Shown here: one piece after another, positions 43,353-52,671 of the stretch
Layout: the number at the start of each line of letters is the position of its first letter
Numbering within the stretch: position 1 is the first letter of the stretch
NCBI GenBank assembly: GCA_947589185.1
Contig: CANQCK010000001.1
Span: 1-64,000, forward strand
Direction of reading: 5' to 3'
DNA from: an uncultured Clostridia bacterium
GTDB taxonomy: Bacteria; Bacillota; Clostridia; Oscillospirales; Ruminococcaceae
DNA: 64,000 nt
Position numbers and translations under genes: made by a program
Notes under the pieces: model-generated
What the model was told of the DNA's origin: nothing
What the model saw: only the letters and a program-made list of their open reading frames with translations
The model's database searches: none

Positions 43353-45206
43353 TTGGATAAAATGACAAAGGAATATGAGAAAAAATTTAATAGATTAAAC
43401 CTTCCCGGTGATCTTAAAAAACTGAGTTATGAGCAGTGCAGAATATTGTGTAAAGAAATCCGGGATACATTAATCAGAACAGTATCAGAAAATGGCGGAC
43501 ATCTGTCGTCCAATTTAGGAACGGTTGAGTTGTCATTGGCATTGCACAGGGTTTTTAATTCACCAAAGGACAAGCTCGTTTGGGATGTAGGACATCAATC
43601 GTATACTCATAAGATATTAACAGGCCGTCTAAAGGATTTTTCTACATTGAGACAGGAAAACGGCTTGTCAGGCTTTTGCAAACCGAGCGAGTCGGAACAC
43701 GACGCATTTGTGAGCGGACACAGTTCTAATTCAGTTTCTGCCGCTTTAGGAATTGCGACTGCAATGAAGCTGAACGGCGATGAACATCATACTGTTGCTG
43801 TAATCGGAGACGGTGCCGCAACCGGCGGTCTTTCATTTGAAGGACTTAACAACGCAGGTAAAAGTAATACTAATTTGATTGTTGTTTTAAATTATAATGA
43901 AATGTCAATTTCCAAAAATGTAGGTGCAATAGCAAAATACCTGTCAAATTTCAGAACAAAGGAATCTTATAAAAAGACCAAAACTATTGTTGAGCGTGCA
44001 CTTGACAGAATTCCGATTATAGGTCAGCCTGTAAAGAATACTCTTAAGTTTTCAAAGGATACCATTAAAAACTCAATATTCAGAACGACTTTATTTGAGG
44101 ATCTGGGATTTGAGTTTGTCGGACCTGTTGACGGACATAATCTTGCGGAGTTAGAGGACTCACTAAAAAAAGCAAAAAAAATGAGAAAGCCTGTTGTGGT
44201 TCAGGTTAATACCATAAAAGGCAAAGGATATGCACCTGCTGAAAAAAATCCCGGTGAATATCACGGCGTAAGTTCATTTGAACTTAAAACAGGAAATCCT
44301 GACGTGAGTAAATGCGACAGTTATTCAACTATATTTGGCTGTGAGCTATCGCGATTGGCAGATAAAGATAAACGAATATGTGCAATAACAGCGGCTATGA
44401 AATATGGTACCGGGCTTGATAAGTTTGCAAAATCGCACAATGATAGGTTCTTTGACGTTGGTATAGCTGAGGAACACGCCCTTACATTTGCAGGCGGTCT
44501 GGCTTCTATGGGAAAGCTTCCTGTATTTGCAGTGTATTCGTCATTTCTGCAAAGAGGATACGATCAGCTTATACACGACCTTTCAATTTCCAACCTGCAC
44601 GCTTTGATCGGCATTGACAGGGCAGGAATTGTCGGTGAGGACGGTGTAACACATCAGGGCATATTTGATGTTTCATTTTTGTCAACGATACCTAATGTCA
44701 CAATATATTCGCCGAGTAATTATGATGAACTGAGAGCCTGTATAACAAAGGGTCTTTATGATGATTCGGGGATCGTGGCTGTACGTTATCCAAGAGGCTC
44801 TGAAAAAGAATGTGCATTAAAAAAAGATTGCGTATCAACTGATTATGAGTTTTATGAAAACAAATCTGATGTTCTTGTTATAACCTACGGCAGACTTTTC
44901 AGAGAGGCATCAATAGCGTTTGAGAAACTTAAAAAAGACAATAAATCTATTGATATACTGAAATTAATTAATTTAAACTGTATAGATGAAAAGATGATTG
45001 AAAAAATTAATTCATATAAGAAAGTTTACTTCTTTGAGGAATGTTATTATAACGGTTCTGTTTCTCAGCGGCTTAAAAACTATGTACATAAATTAAACGT
45101 AGCGGCAATTTATGATTTTGTACCTCAGGCGTCGGTTGAATCATCTCTTGAGCAACTGGGCTTGTCAGGTGATGAAATTTATAAAAAGCTGAGTTCGGAG
45201 ATTTAG
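43353..45206 (+). CDS. dxs: 1-deoxy-D-xylulose-5-phosphate synthase
   Basis: The 617-residue ThDP enzyme makes DXP from pyruvate and glyceraldehyde phosphate, the first step of the MEP pathway. It shows SENGGHLSSNLGTVEL, WDVGHQSYTHKILTGR, GDGAATGGLSFEGL and DRAGIVGEDGVTHQG. The Mg/ThDP motif that normally ends in NDN reads NYN in VVLNYNEMSIS. The frame starts at TTG 43353; ATG 43362 is the alternative and neither has a strong ribosome site. It lies four bases before tlyA. Confidence 0.94.
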   Translation: MDKMTKEYEKKFNRLNLPGDLKKLSYEQCRILCKEIRDTLIRTVSENGGHLSSNLGTVELSLALHRVFNSPKDKLVWDVGHQSYTHKILTGRLKDFSTLRQENGLSGFCKPSESEHDAFVSGHSSNSVSAALGIATAMKLNGDEHHTVAVIGDGAATGGLSFEGLNNAGKSNTNLIVVLNYNEMSISKNVGAIAKYLSNFRTKESYKKTKTIVERALDRIPIIGQPVKNTLKFSKDTIKNSIFRTTLFEDLGFEFVGPVDGHNLAELEDSLKKAKKMRKPVVVQVNTIKGKGYAPAEKNPGEYHGVSSFELKTGNPDVSKCDSYSTIFGCELSRLADKDKRICAITAAMKYGTGLDKFAKSHNDRFFDVGIAEEHALTFAGGLASMGKLPVFAVYSSFLQRGYDQLIHDLSISNLHALIGIDRAGIVGEDGVTHQGIFDVSFLSTIPNVTIYSPSNYDELRACITKGLYDDSGIVAVRYPRGSEKECALKKDCVSTDYEFYENKSDVLVITYGRLFREASIAFEKLKKDNKSIDILKLINLNCIDEKMIEKINSYKKVYFFEECYYNGSVSQRLKNYVHKLNVAAIYDFVPQASVESSLEQLGLSGDEIYKKLSSEI

Positions 45207-45209
45207 ATA

Positions 45210-46007
45210 ATGGGTCAAAGACTTGATGTTGAATTGGTCAGCAGGGGACTCGCTGATTCACGTTCTAAAGCACAAATTATGATAAAGGATTCTGTTGTAA
45301 GTGTAAATGGAAAAATGGTGTTAAAGCCTGCTTTTTCAGTTGAAAAGACTGATAAAATAATCATTGTCGGTGAAACGCTGAAATACGTCGGCAAGGGAGG
45401 TCTTAAGCTGGAAAAAGCAATCTTAGATTTTGATATAGATTTAAAGAATAAGATTTGCGTTGATTTTGGTGCGTCAACAGGTGGTTTTACCGATTGTATG
45501 ATTCAAAACGGTGCCGGATTTGTCTATGCAGTTGATGTTGGCAGTAATCAGCTTGACAGCAGTTTAATTAATAATCCTAATGTAGAGAATATTGAAAATA
45601 CAAATATTAAAGATGTTACAAAGCAAATGTTTGAAAAAGATATTGATTTTTGCACAGTTGATCTTTCATTTATATCACTGTCCTTTGCTGTTCCTGCGGT
45701 TTATAATGTACTGTCTGACAACGGAGAAGCTGTTTTGCTTATAAAGCCTCAGTTTGAAGCCGGCAGTAAAAGTCTTTTAAAAAAGGGTATAGTAAAAGAT
45801 AGAAAAGTTCATATTAGTGTCCTTGAGAATGTACTTAATATTATTGAGAGTGCAGGTTTCAGTATATTACATCTCACTTTTTCACCTATAAAAGGCGGTA
45901 ATGGCAACATTGAATATCTTGTTTATATTAAAAAAAGTGAGATCCAAAGTTCATTTAATAAAGATATTAAAGCTATAGTTGATAGGGGATTTGAATGTCT
46001 GAAATAA
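45210..46007 (+). CDS. tlyA: TlyA-family rRNA 2'-O-methyltransferase
   Basis: A 265-residue protein with an N-terminal S4 RNA-binding domain (RLDVELVSRGLADSRSKAQ) and an FtsJ/RrmJ methyltransferase domain, with SAM motif VDFGASTGGFTDCM and FCTVDLSFISL. TlyA proteins methylate ribosomal RNA. It starts four bases after dxs and runs into nadK, the usual order in Clostridia. Confidence 0.94.
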   Translation: MGQRLDVELVSRGLADSRSKAQIMIKDSVVSVNGKMVLKPAFSVEKTDKIIIVGETLKYVGKGGLKLEKAILDFDIDLKNKICVDFGASTGGFTDCMIQNGAGFVYAVDVGSNQLDSSLINNPNVENIENTNIKDVTKQMFEKDIDFCTVDLSFISLSFAVPAVYNVLSDNGEAVLLIKPQFEAGSKSLLKKGIVKDRKVHISVLENVLNIIESAGFSILHLTFSPIKGGNGNIEYLVYIKKSEIQSSFNKDIKAIVDRGFECLK

Positions 46008-46024
46008 ATAAGGAGGGAAATCTG

Positions 46025-46912
46025 TTGAATATTTATATATTGCCTAATTTAAAAAAAGATAACAGCGAACTGTATGTAAGAGAAGCTGTAAAAATACTTA
46101 AACAAAACGATGCAGAACTATCTATGTCGGAAAAATATAAGACAGATTTTTCTGATATTACCTTTATTGAATTTTCAGATGAAGACAAATTGGTGTCCAA
46201 ATGCGACGTTATTTTAGCAGTCGGAGGCGACGGAACTATATTAAAAGCGTCATTATCTGCTTCAAAGTACGATAAGCCGATACTTGGACTTAACTGCGGA
46301 CGGCTCGGTTTTATGTGTACCCTTGAACATAATGAGCTTGAGTTGCTGAATAATTTTTGCAATGGTGATTATGTTGTACAAAAGAGGATAATGCTCGACG
46401 GTGAAATCACAAAGCAAGATAATAACAAAAAGACTTTCACAGCACTTAACGATATTGTAGTATCTAAGCCACCCCACAGCAAGATTTCTGATTTTGAAGT
46501 GTCAAAGTCAGGGAAAATTGTTTCATCTATAAGGGCTGACGGCTTGATATTTTCTACACCGACGGGAGCAACTGCATATTCTCTTTCGGCTGGAGGTCCC
46601 ATTATTGAACCTGATATGGAGTGTATTGAATTTACTCCGATCTGTCCCCATTCTTTACTATCAAGAACGATGATATTCTCAAAGACGTCAAAACTGACGG
46701 TAAAGTTTTTTACAAATTCTAATGAATTCTTCGGCTTATCGGTAGACGGAGTTACTGAGGATGATATATCACAAAAGGATATTTTAACTATCTCTATGTC
46801 AGACAGATATATCAAGCTGATAGATATTAAAGGGGGAAGCTTTTTCGATTCTGTAAATTCAAAGCTGATGCGGCCTTTAAAGGTTGTAATGGAGGATAAT
46901 GACAATGTCTAA
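46025..46912 (+). CDS. nadK: NAD kinase
   Basis: A 295-residue NAD+ kinase. The catalytic GGDGT motif is at 67-71 and LGLNCGRLGFMCTLE follows; the NAD-binding loop is ADGLIFSTPTGATAYSLSAGGP, here split as FSTPTGATAYS and LSAGGPI. TTG 46025 is chosen because AGGAGGG lies seven bases upstream; the frame opens at 45995 inside tlyA. Its end overlaps argR. Confidence 0.95.
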   Translation: MNIYILPNLKKDNSELYVREAVKILKQNDAELSMSEKYKTDFSDITFIEFSDEDKLVSKCDVILAVGGDGTILKASLSASKYDKPILGLNCGRLGFMCTLEHNELELLNNFCNGDYVVQKRIMLDGEITKQDNNKKTFTALNDIVVSKPPHSKISDFEVSKSGKIVSSIRADGLIFSTPTGATAYSLSAGGPIIEPDMECIEFTPICPHSLLSRTMIFSKTSKLTVKFFTNSNEFFGLSVDGVTEDDISQKDILTISMSDRYIKLIDIKGGSFFDSVNSKLMRPLKVVMEDNDNV

Positions 46913-47366
46913 GGAAAAGCGGCAAAAGGAAATTTTAAATATAATAACAAGCAGCAGTATATCAACACAGCAGGAACTTCAGGAGAGACTCAAGGAAAAG
47001 GGCTTTGAAACCACTCAGGCAACGATTTCACGAGATATAAAAGAGCTTTCGCTAATCAAAGCTGTATCTGAAAGCGGAGCATATAAATACGATATACCAA
47101 GCAGTATCAAAGACAGAGGAAAAAGTCCTGAGGAGATCCTGAAAAATATTTTTCAAGAAGCTGTTGTGTCAGTAAATTCTGCAATGAACATCGTTGTTAT
47201 CAAATGCAATACAGGAATGGCACAGGCTGTCTGTGCAAAGCTGGACAACGCTTATTTTGAGTCAATTGTCGGAACCATTGCAGGTGATGATACTGTGTTT
47301 GCGGTTTTGAAAAGCGAGGAATTTGCAATTGAATTTGCAGGTATGTTAAACAGCTTGCTTATGTGA
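46905..47366 (+). CDS. argR: arginine repressor ArgR/AhrC
   Basis: A 153-residue ArgR with the winged-helix DNA-binding domain (about 1-70, with TQATISRDIKELSLIKA) and C-terminal arginine-binding hexamer domain with ESIVGTIAGDDTVFAVL. ATG 46905 follows GGAGG by nine bases; ATG 46899 would be too close. It overlaps nadK by eight bases. It controls arginine synthesis and breakdown genes, none of which are in the window. Confidence 0.96.
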   Translation: MSKEKRQKEILNIITSSSISTQQELQERLKEKGFETTQATISRDIKELSLIKAVSESGAYKYDIPSSIKDRGKSPEEILKNIFQEAVVSVNSAMNIVVIKCNTGMAQAVCAKLDNAYFESIVGTIAGDDTVFAVLKSEEFAIEFAGMLNSLLM

Positions 47367-47413
47367 ATAAAAATATCTGTTTTTTCAAATCAATGAAAGG
47401 AAGAATAACCTAA

Positions 47414-49075
47414 ATGCTCACGGAATTATATATTGAGAATCTTGCCGTTATTGAAAAAGCTGTGATAACATTCGGCGATAAGCTGAATGTTTTTACAGGT
47501 GAAACAGGTGCAGGAAAGTCAATTTTAATAAACGGAATAAACGCAGTGCTTGGTCAGCGTGTTACAAAAGACATTGTAAGGACCGGGGAAAAGAAAGCGG
47601 TTATTTCTGCCGTATTTAGCAGTATATCTGATGAAGTATCTAAGGTGCTTTCAGAAAATGGTATTGACAGTGACGGTGAGCTTATAATTTCCAGGGAAAT
47701 TTCAGCTGATGGAGGAAGTATTGCACGCATAAACTCACGTCCCCTTAATCTTTCCATACTTAGAGAAATAGGAGAGCTTTTGGTTAATATTCACGGTCAG
47801 CATGACAGTCAGATTCTTTTATCTCCTAACAAGCATATAGAAATACTTGATTCTTACGGGAATCTTGAAAATGTTCTTGCGGATTATCAAACATCGTTCA
47901 GAAGTCTTCAGACTGTTGCTAAGCAGATAAAGCAGGCAACTCTCAGTCGGCAAAACAAAATAGACCGAATTGAAAGTTTGAGAGAAATTGTTGATGAGAT
48001 TTCTTCACTTGATTTAAAGGAAAATGAGGATGAGGAAATAGAATCGGAATTTGAACTTTCAAACAACGCTGTTGAGGTAAGATCAGCCGTAAATGAGGTT
48101 ATAAACATTATTGAAAATGATGACGGTATAAGCGGAGGTCTGCAAAGCTCGTCTGATATTTTAGATAATTATTCTGATGTTTTTTCTGATCTAGAGCCTT
48201 TGATCGAAAGAATTAAATCGGCTAAAATAGAAATAGACGATATTTCCGGTGAACTAAATCATCTTACTTCATTACTTGATGTTGACCCTGAAAGATTTGC
48301 ATATATTTCTGCAAGAAACGACAGCATTATCAGAATAAAGAAAAAATACGGTCCTGAACTTTCCGATGTACTTAAAAGACTTGATGAGTCGGTAAAGGAG
48401 CTTGAAGTCTTAACGGGTGATGAAAATAATATAGAAGCACTCAAAGCAAAGAGGGAAGAACTGTTAGAGGAAACTTCTAAAAAAGCAATAATTCTGTCTA
48501 ATAAGCGTGAGCAGGCCGGCAAAAGGTTTATAAAAGAAGTTACAGAACAGCTTGAATTTCTCAATATGCCTAATGTCAAGCTGGAGGTTTCTAATAATAA
48601 AGGCAAGCTGACTATTCACGGAATGGATAACATAGAGTTTCTGATTTCTGCAAATTTAGGTGAAGAAGCAAAGCCGATAGCTAAAATAGCTTCCGGCGGA
48701 GAGCTTTCACGCATTATGCTTGCTTTAAAAAGTGTAATTGCTGAAAAAGATAACACACCTACTATGATTTTTGATGAAATAGACACAGGTGTCAGCGGGC
48801 GTGCAGCAATGAAAATTGGAATAAAGCTACATGAAATTTCAAGGAATAGACAAGTCATTTGCGTAACGCATCTTGCACAGATTGCTGTTACGGGAGATAC
48901 TCATATGCTTATTGAAAAGATAGTCAAAAACGGAAAGACCAAGACTACAGTTAGTGAGTTGACGTCTCTTGATGAGAGAAAAAGCGAAATTGCAAGAATT
49001 ATAAGCGGCGATAACACATCAGAAATTACTCTTGCGAGTGCTGAGGAAATGCTAAATAGCATTAATCATACATAA
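47414..49075 (+). CDS. recN: DNA repair protein RecN
   Basis: A 553-residue SMC-like ATPase. Walker A GETGAGKS is at 29-36, the coiled-coil middle spans about 150-350, the ABC signature is ASGGELSRIMLALK and Walker B is MIFDEIDTGVSG. RecN acts early at double-strand breaks. It closes the nusB-to-recN gene string and is followed by a terminator. Confidence 0.97.
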   Translation: MLTELYIENLAVIEKAVITFGDKLNVFTGETGAGKSILINGINAVLGQRVTKDIVRTGEKKAVISAVFSSISDEVSKVLSENGIDSDGELIISREISADGGSIARINSRPLNLSILREIGELLVNIHGQHDSQILLSPNKHIEILDSYGNLENVLADYQTSFRSLQTVAKQIKQATLSRQNKIDRIESLREIVDEISSLDLKENEDEEIESEFELSNNAVEVRSAVNEVINIIENDDGISGGLQSSSDILDNYSDVFSDLEPLIERIKSAKIEIDDISGELNHLTSLLDVDPERFAYISARNDSIIRIKKKYGPELSDVLKRLDESVKELEVLTGDENNIEALKAKREELLEETSKKAIILSNKREQAGKRFIKEVTEQLEFLNMPNVKLEVSNNKGKLTIHGMDNIEFLISANLGEEAKPIAKIASGGELSRIMLALKSVIAEKDNTPTMIFDEIDTGVSGRAAMKIGIKLHEISRNRQVICVTHLAQIAVTGDTHMLIEKIVKNGKTKTTVSELTSLDERKSEIARIISGDNTSEITLASAEEMLNSINHT

Positions 49076-49079
49076 TTAT

Positions 49080-49110
49080 AATCGGTGGGCGTATGCTTGC
49101 CGATTTTTTT
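49080..49110 (+). terminator. terminator after recN
   Basis: An 11-bp stem with G-T pairs (AATCGGTGGGC, 49080-49090, with 49095-49105) runs into seven T. Confidence 0.85.
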
Positions 49111-49116
49111 CTGAAT

Positions 49117-49145
49117 TTGACTTTTATCTAATAAAATGGTATAAT
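49117..49145 (+). promoter_or_regulatory. promoter of thyX operon
   Basis: TTGACT (49117-49122), 17 bases, TATAAT (49140-49145), with TG at 49137 as extended -10. Confidence 0.85.
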
Positions 49146-49176
49146 TAATTAACTTTGTATAAGGACTGAGGTATTA

Positions 49177-49947
49177 ATGAAAGTTACATTATTGACACAC
49201 ACTCCAGAGCCTGAAAAAATAATTGCGGCTGCTGCGAAATTGTGTTATGCAAGTTCAGATATAGATACGCTTCTTGATGGTTTGACCGAAGAAAAAACTG
49301 TTAATTTCCTGAATATGCTTTCCGGATTGGGTCATCTCAGTCCCATTGAGCATATAACGTTCACATTTGGAATTGAGGGGGTATCCCGTGCTCTTTTGGC
49401 ACAGATAACCAGACATAGAATTGCCTCGTTCTCGGTTCAAAGTCAAAGATATGTAGAGGAAAAGGATTATAAGTTTGTAACTCCGCCGGAAATCGCTGAT
49501 GTTCCGGAAGCTTTAGAGGAGTTTAACAATCAGATGGATTCTGCTATTTCAAGCTATAATAAACTTGCGGATATACTCAAGGATAAGCATTACAAGACCT
49601 TTATAAAAGAGGGCTTTGATGAAAAGGAAGCCGCAAAAAAAGCACAGAAAAAGGCAATTGAGGACGCACGGTTCGTACTTCCAAATGCCTGTGATACTAA
49701 AATGATTATGACTATGAACGCCAGAAGTCTGTTAAACTTTTTTAGCTTGAGATGCTGTTCAAGAGCACAATGGGAAATCAAGGCTCTTGCTGATGAAATG
49801 CTGAGACTGTGCTGTAAAGTCGCACCTACTATTTTTAAGAATGCAGGTCCCGGCTGTGTAAGAGGAAAATGTGCGGAAGGTAATATGACCTGCGGTAAAA
49901 TGAAAGAGGTTCAAAACTTTTATAGGGAGCTTAAAAATGAAAAATAA
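49177..49947 (+). CDS. thyX: flavin-dependent thymidylate synthase ThyX
   Basis: A 256-residue ThyX with the RHRx7S signature at 79-89 (RHRIASFSVQS). It makes dTMP from dUMP using methylene-tetrahydrofolate and FAD. It is 11 bases overlapped with tmk, which uses its product. C-terminal SRAQWEIKALADEM and a cysteine-rich tail (GCVRGKCAEGNMTCGK) are typical of clostridial ThyX. No thyA is seen in the window. Confidence 0.95.
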   Translation: MKVTLLTHTPEPEKIIAAAAKLCYASSDIDTLLDGLTEEKTVNFLNMLSGLGHLSPIEHITFTFGIEGVSRALLAQITRHRIASFSVQSQRYVEEKDYKFVTPPEIADVPEALEEFNNQMDSAISSYNKLADILKDKHYKTFIKEGFDEKEAAKKAQKKAIEDARFVLPNACDTKMIMTMNARSLLNFFSLRCCSRAQWEIKALADEMLRLCCKVAPTIFKNAGPGCVRGKCAEGNMTCGKMKEVQNFYRELKNEK

Positions 49948-50602
49948 GCTTGTTGTTATTGAGGGTCTGGACGGAAGCGGTAAATCTACTCAGTTTGAAA
50001 TAATTGATAGGTATTTTGCAGAAAATAATATTCCCCATAAGTCGATTAGTTTTCCTGATTATAATAACCCGTCGTCGGCATTAGTTAAGATGTATCTCGG
50101 CGGTGAATTTTCAAAAAATGCTAAAGATATAAACGCATATGCGGCTTCCAGCTTTTATGCTGTTGACAGATATGCCAGCTATAAGCTTTACTGGGAGGAC
50201 GCTTACAAAAATGGAGATTTGATATTAGCCAGCAGATATGTAACGTCAAACGCCATATATCAAATGGTTAAATGCGATAAGAGCGAGTGGAACGAATATC
50301 TTGACTGGCTGTATGATTACGAATACAGCAAATTGGGACTTCCCGTACCGGATTTAGTAATATTTCTTGATATGCCGATAGAGGTTTCTCAAAAGCTTTT
50401 GGCTAAGAGATATGAGGGAGACGAGAGTAAAAAGGATATACACGAGGTGGATATTGAATTTTTAAAATCCTGCCGTGAATCGGCTCTTTACACGGCAAAA
50501 AAGCAAAATTGGAAAATAATCAATTGCAGTGACGGAAAATCACCGCTGCCCGTTAATGTTATAACAGAAAGAATTTTAAACGAAATTAATAGACTGAAAT
50601 AA
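49937..50602 (+). CDS. tmk: thymidylate kinase
   Basis: A 221-residue kinase with P-loop GLDGSGKST at 10-18, the DRY/DR motif region DRYASYKLYWED and a LID region AKRYEGDES. It phosphorylates dTMP to dTDP, directly after ThyX makes dTMP. The overlap with thyX suggests translational coupling. Confidence 0.93.
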   Translation: MKNKLVVIEGLDGSGKSTQFEIIDRYFAENNIPHKSISFPDYNNPSSALVKMYLGGEFSKNAKDINAYAASSFYAVDRYASYKLYWEDAYKNGDLILASRYVTSNAIYQMVKCDKSEWNEYLDWLYDYEYSKLGLPVPDLVIFLDMPIEVSQKLLAKRYEGDESKKDIHEVDIEFLKSCRESALYTAKKQNWKIINCSDGKSPLPVNVITERILNEINRLK

Positions 50603-50619
50603 CAGAAAAGAAGGATACA

Positions 50620-51513
50620 ATGTTCGACTTTAGAGAGATTGAATTAGGCGACAAACAATGGATCGACGGTCTTTTGGCAAAATCAGACTTTATGGGATGT
50701 GAATATTCCTTTGCCAATAATGTGGCTTGGAGAAGGCTCAGCGATTCAGTTATTTCAAGATATAATAATTTTTATTTAATTTCCACTCGTGACGACGATA
50801 ATATATATCTTACCTACCCGGCAGGGGAAGGGGACATTTTTGAACTTATTAATACTTTCAATAGGTACTGCAATAATTTAGGCAAAGGCTTTATTTTATC
50901 TTCTGTAACGTCGCAGAATTTGGAATTTCTTAAAGAAAATCTTGGAGATAGAATTGCAACTATAAAGTCTAATCCTGATTACTATGATTATATTTACAAT
51001 TCTGATGACCTGATAAATCTCAGAGGAAAAAAATATCATTCAAAGAGAAATCATATAAGTAATTTTAAAAAACAGACTTGGGAATATAAAAATCTTACGT
51101 CAGATTTGTTCGACGATTGCATAGAATTTATAACTGAGTCTTATAATAAAAAAATTGGTGAAAATAATTTTTCTGCGATTGTTGAACAGTTTGCTGTAAA
51201 TACTTTTTTTAACAACTTTGATTATATGGATCTCGTTGGCGGAGTACTTTTTCAAAATGATAAATTGGTTGGGGTTACAATTGGAGAAAAGCTGAATTCC
51301 AATACGTTAGTTGTTCACATTGAAAAGGCACTCAGTGATATAAACGGTGCATATCCGACCTTGTGCAACGAATTTGTTAAAGCAAATGCGTCTGATTTAC
51401 AGTATGTAAACAGGGAAGAGGATATGGGTCTTGAGGGATTGAGAAAATCAAAACGCTCATATCACCCTTGTTTTCAATTGGAAAAACATTCTGTGGTGTT
51501 TAAAAGAGATTAA
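50620..51513 (+). CDS. DUF2156-type acyltransferase-like protein
   Basis: A 297-residue protein with the DUF2156 pattern, related to the C-terminal domain of lysyl-phosphatidylglycerol synthases: WRRLSDSVISRYNNFYLIS, RGKKYHSKRNHISNFKKQ and GVTIGEKLNSNTLVVHIEKA. It has two GNAT-like halves and no membrane helix. The natural substrate of the free form is not known; aminoacyl transfer is inferred from the family. It lies between tmk and a DJ-1 gene. Confidence 0.85.
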   Translation: MFDFREIELGDKQWIDGLLAKSDFMGCEYSFANNVAWRRLSDSVISRYNNFYLISTRDDDNIYLTYPAGEGDIFELINTFNRYCNNLGKGFILSSVTSQNLEFLKENLGDRIATIKSNPDYYDYIYNSDDLINLRGKKYHSKRNHISNFKKQTWEYKNLTSDLFDDCIEFITESYNKKIGENNFSAIVEQFAVNTFFNNFDYMDLVGGVLFQNDKLVGVTIGEKLNSNTLVVHIEKALSDINGAYPTLCNEFVKANASDLQYVNREEDMGLEGLRKSKRSYHPCFQLEKHSVVFKRD

Positions 51514-51546
51514 TTATTGCATTTTTGTGAAAGGACTGTAAGATTT

Positions 51547-52089
51547 ATGGTATACATTTTTTTAGCTGAAGGTTTTGAAGAAGTTGAAGCTCTTGCACCT
51601 GTAGATATTTTAAGACGTGCCGAGGTTGAGGTCAAAACAGTAGGAATAGGTTCAAATATAATCAGAGGTTCACACGGGATACCTGTGATTGCAGATCTGG
51701 ATTCAAATGAAATAATACTTGATGATAACATTGAGATGATAGTCCTTCCGGGAGGAATGCCGGGAACGGTCAATCTTGAAAAAAATGAAAATGTAAGCCG
51801 TGCTATAGATTTTTGTCTGAAAAATGATAAATTTATTTCTGCAATATGTGCAGCACCTTCAATTTTAGGACACAAAGGTATTTTAGACGGCAAGAAAGCT
51901 ACTTGTTTTCCAGGCTTTGAAAACGAATTAGGCAAGGCTGTTTATTGTAGCGATCTTGTTGTTAACGACGGCAAAATTACTACTGCTAAAGGGGCAGGAG
52001 CTGCTGTTAAATTTGGGCTGAAGCTGGTAGAGCTTTTGGTATCTGCAGCAAAAGCTGAGGCACTTGAGGCGTCACTTCAATGCAAGTAG
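51547..52089 (+). CDS. DJ-1/PfpI family protein
   Basis: A 180-residue protein with the DJ-1 cysteine Cys101 in ISAICAAPS, the conserved Glu14 in FEEVEA, and LPGGMPGT. The length and GFEEVEALAPVDILRRA start match the YajL/DJ-1 branch that handles oxidative or carbonyl stress. ATG 51547 follows AAAGGA; the frame opens at 51517 without a ribosome site. It overlaps the next gene by ten bases. Confidence 0.9.
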   Translation: MVYIFLAEGFEEVEALAPVDILRRAEVEVKTVGIGSNIIRGSHGIPVIADLDSNEIILDDNIEMIVLPGGMPGTVNLEKNENVSRAIDFCLKNDKFISAICAAPSILGHKGILDGKKATCFPGFENELGKAVYCSDLVVNDGKITTAKGAGAAVKFGLKLVELLVSAAKAEALEASLQCK

Positions 52090-52670
52090 ATACTTATAAT
52101 CAAAAAAAAATTCTGAGGAAGGATTTTTTAAAAAGACGCAGTCAGTTAAGTGATACAGAAAGGGAAGTAATAAACCGAAAAATATTTAACAGACTTATCA
52201 GGCTGAGTGAAATAAATAATGCCAAGAATATTTGTATATATGTATCAAAATCAGACGAGGCTGATACGATTTGCTTTATTGAACATCTTATAAGGTTAGG
52301 TAAGGCTGTATATGCACCTAAAAGCGACAAAAACAGCAATGAAATGACGTTTTATAAAATAAATTCTCTGACGGAGCTTAATGTAGGAGCATTTTCAGTT
52401 TTAGAGCCTAGTGAGAAAAATGAAAAATATATTTACTCTGATAAAAATGACATATGTATTGTTCCGGCACTTTGTTTTGATAGGCAGGGTTACAGATTAG
52501 GGTATGGAAAAGGGTATTACGACAGATTTTTAAATGATTTTAATGGCATAAAAATCGGTATTTGCTTTGATGAATTTATTAAAGAAGTTCTTCCGAGATA
52601 TAATACAGATATTGCTGTTGATATGATTATATCTGATGTTAAAGAATATTGTTGTAAAGGCGGAAAGTAA
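52080..52670 (+). CDS. 5-formyltetrahydrofolate cyclo-ligase
   Basis: A 196-residue protein with N-terminal KKILRKDFLKRRSQLS and the ATP/Mg motif GYRLGYGKGYYDRFL. It converts 5-formyltetrahydrofolate to methenyl-tetrahydrofolate, which supports the folate cofactor used by ThyX a few genes upstream. It overlaps the DJ-1 gene. Confidence 0.92.
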   Translation: MQVDTYNQKKILRKDFLKRRSQLSDTEREVINRKIFNRLIRLSEINNAKNICIYVSKSDEADTICFIEHLIRLGKAVYAPKSDKNSNEMTFYKINSLTELNVGAFSVLEPSEKNEKYIYSDKNDICIVPALCFDRQGYRLGYGKGYYDRFLNDFNGIKIGICFDEFIKEVLPRYNTDIAVDMIISDVKEYCCKGGK

Positions 52671-52671
52671 A

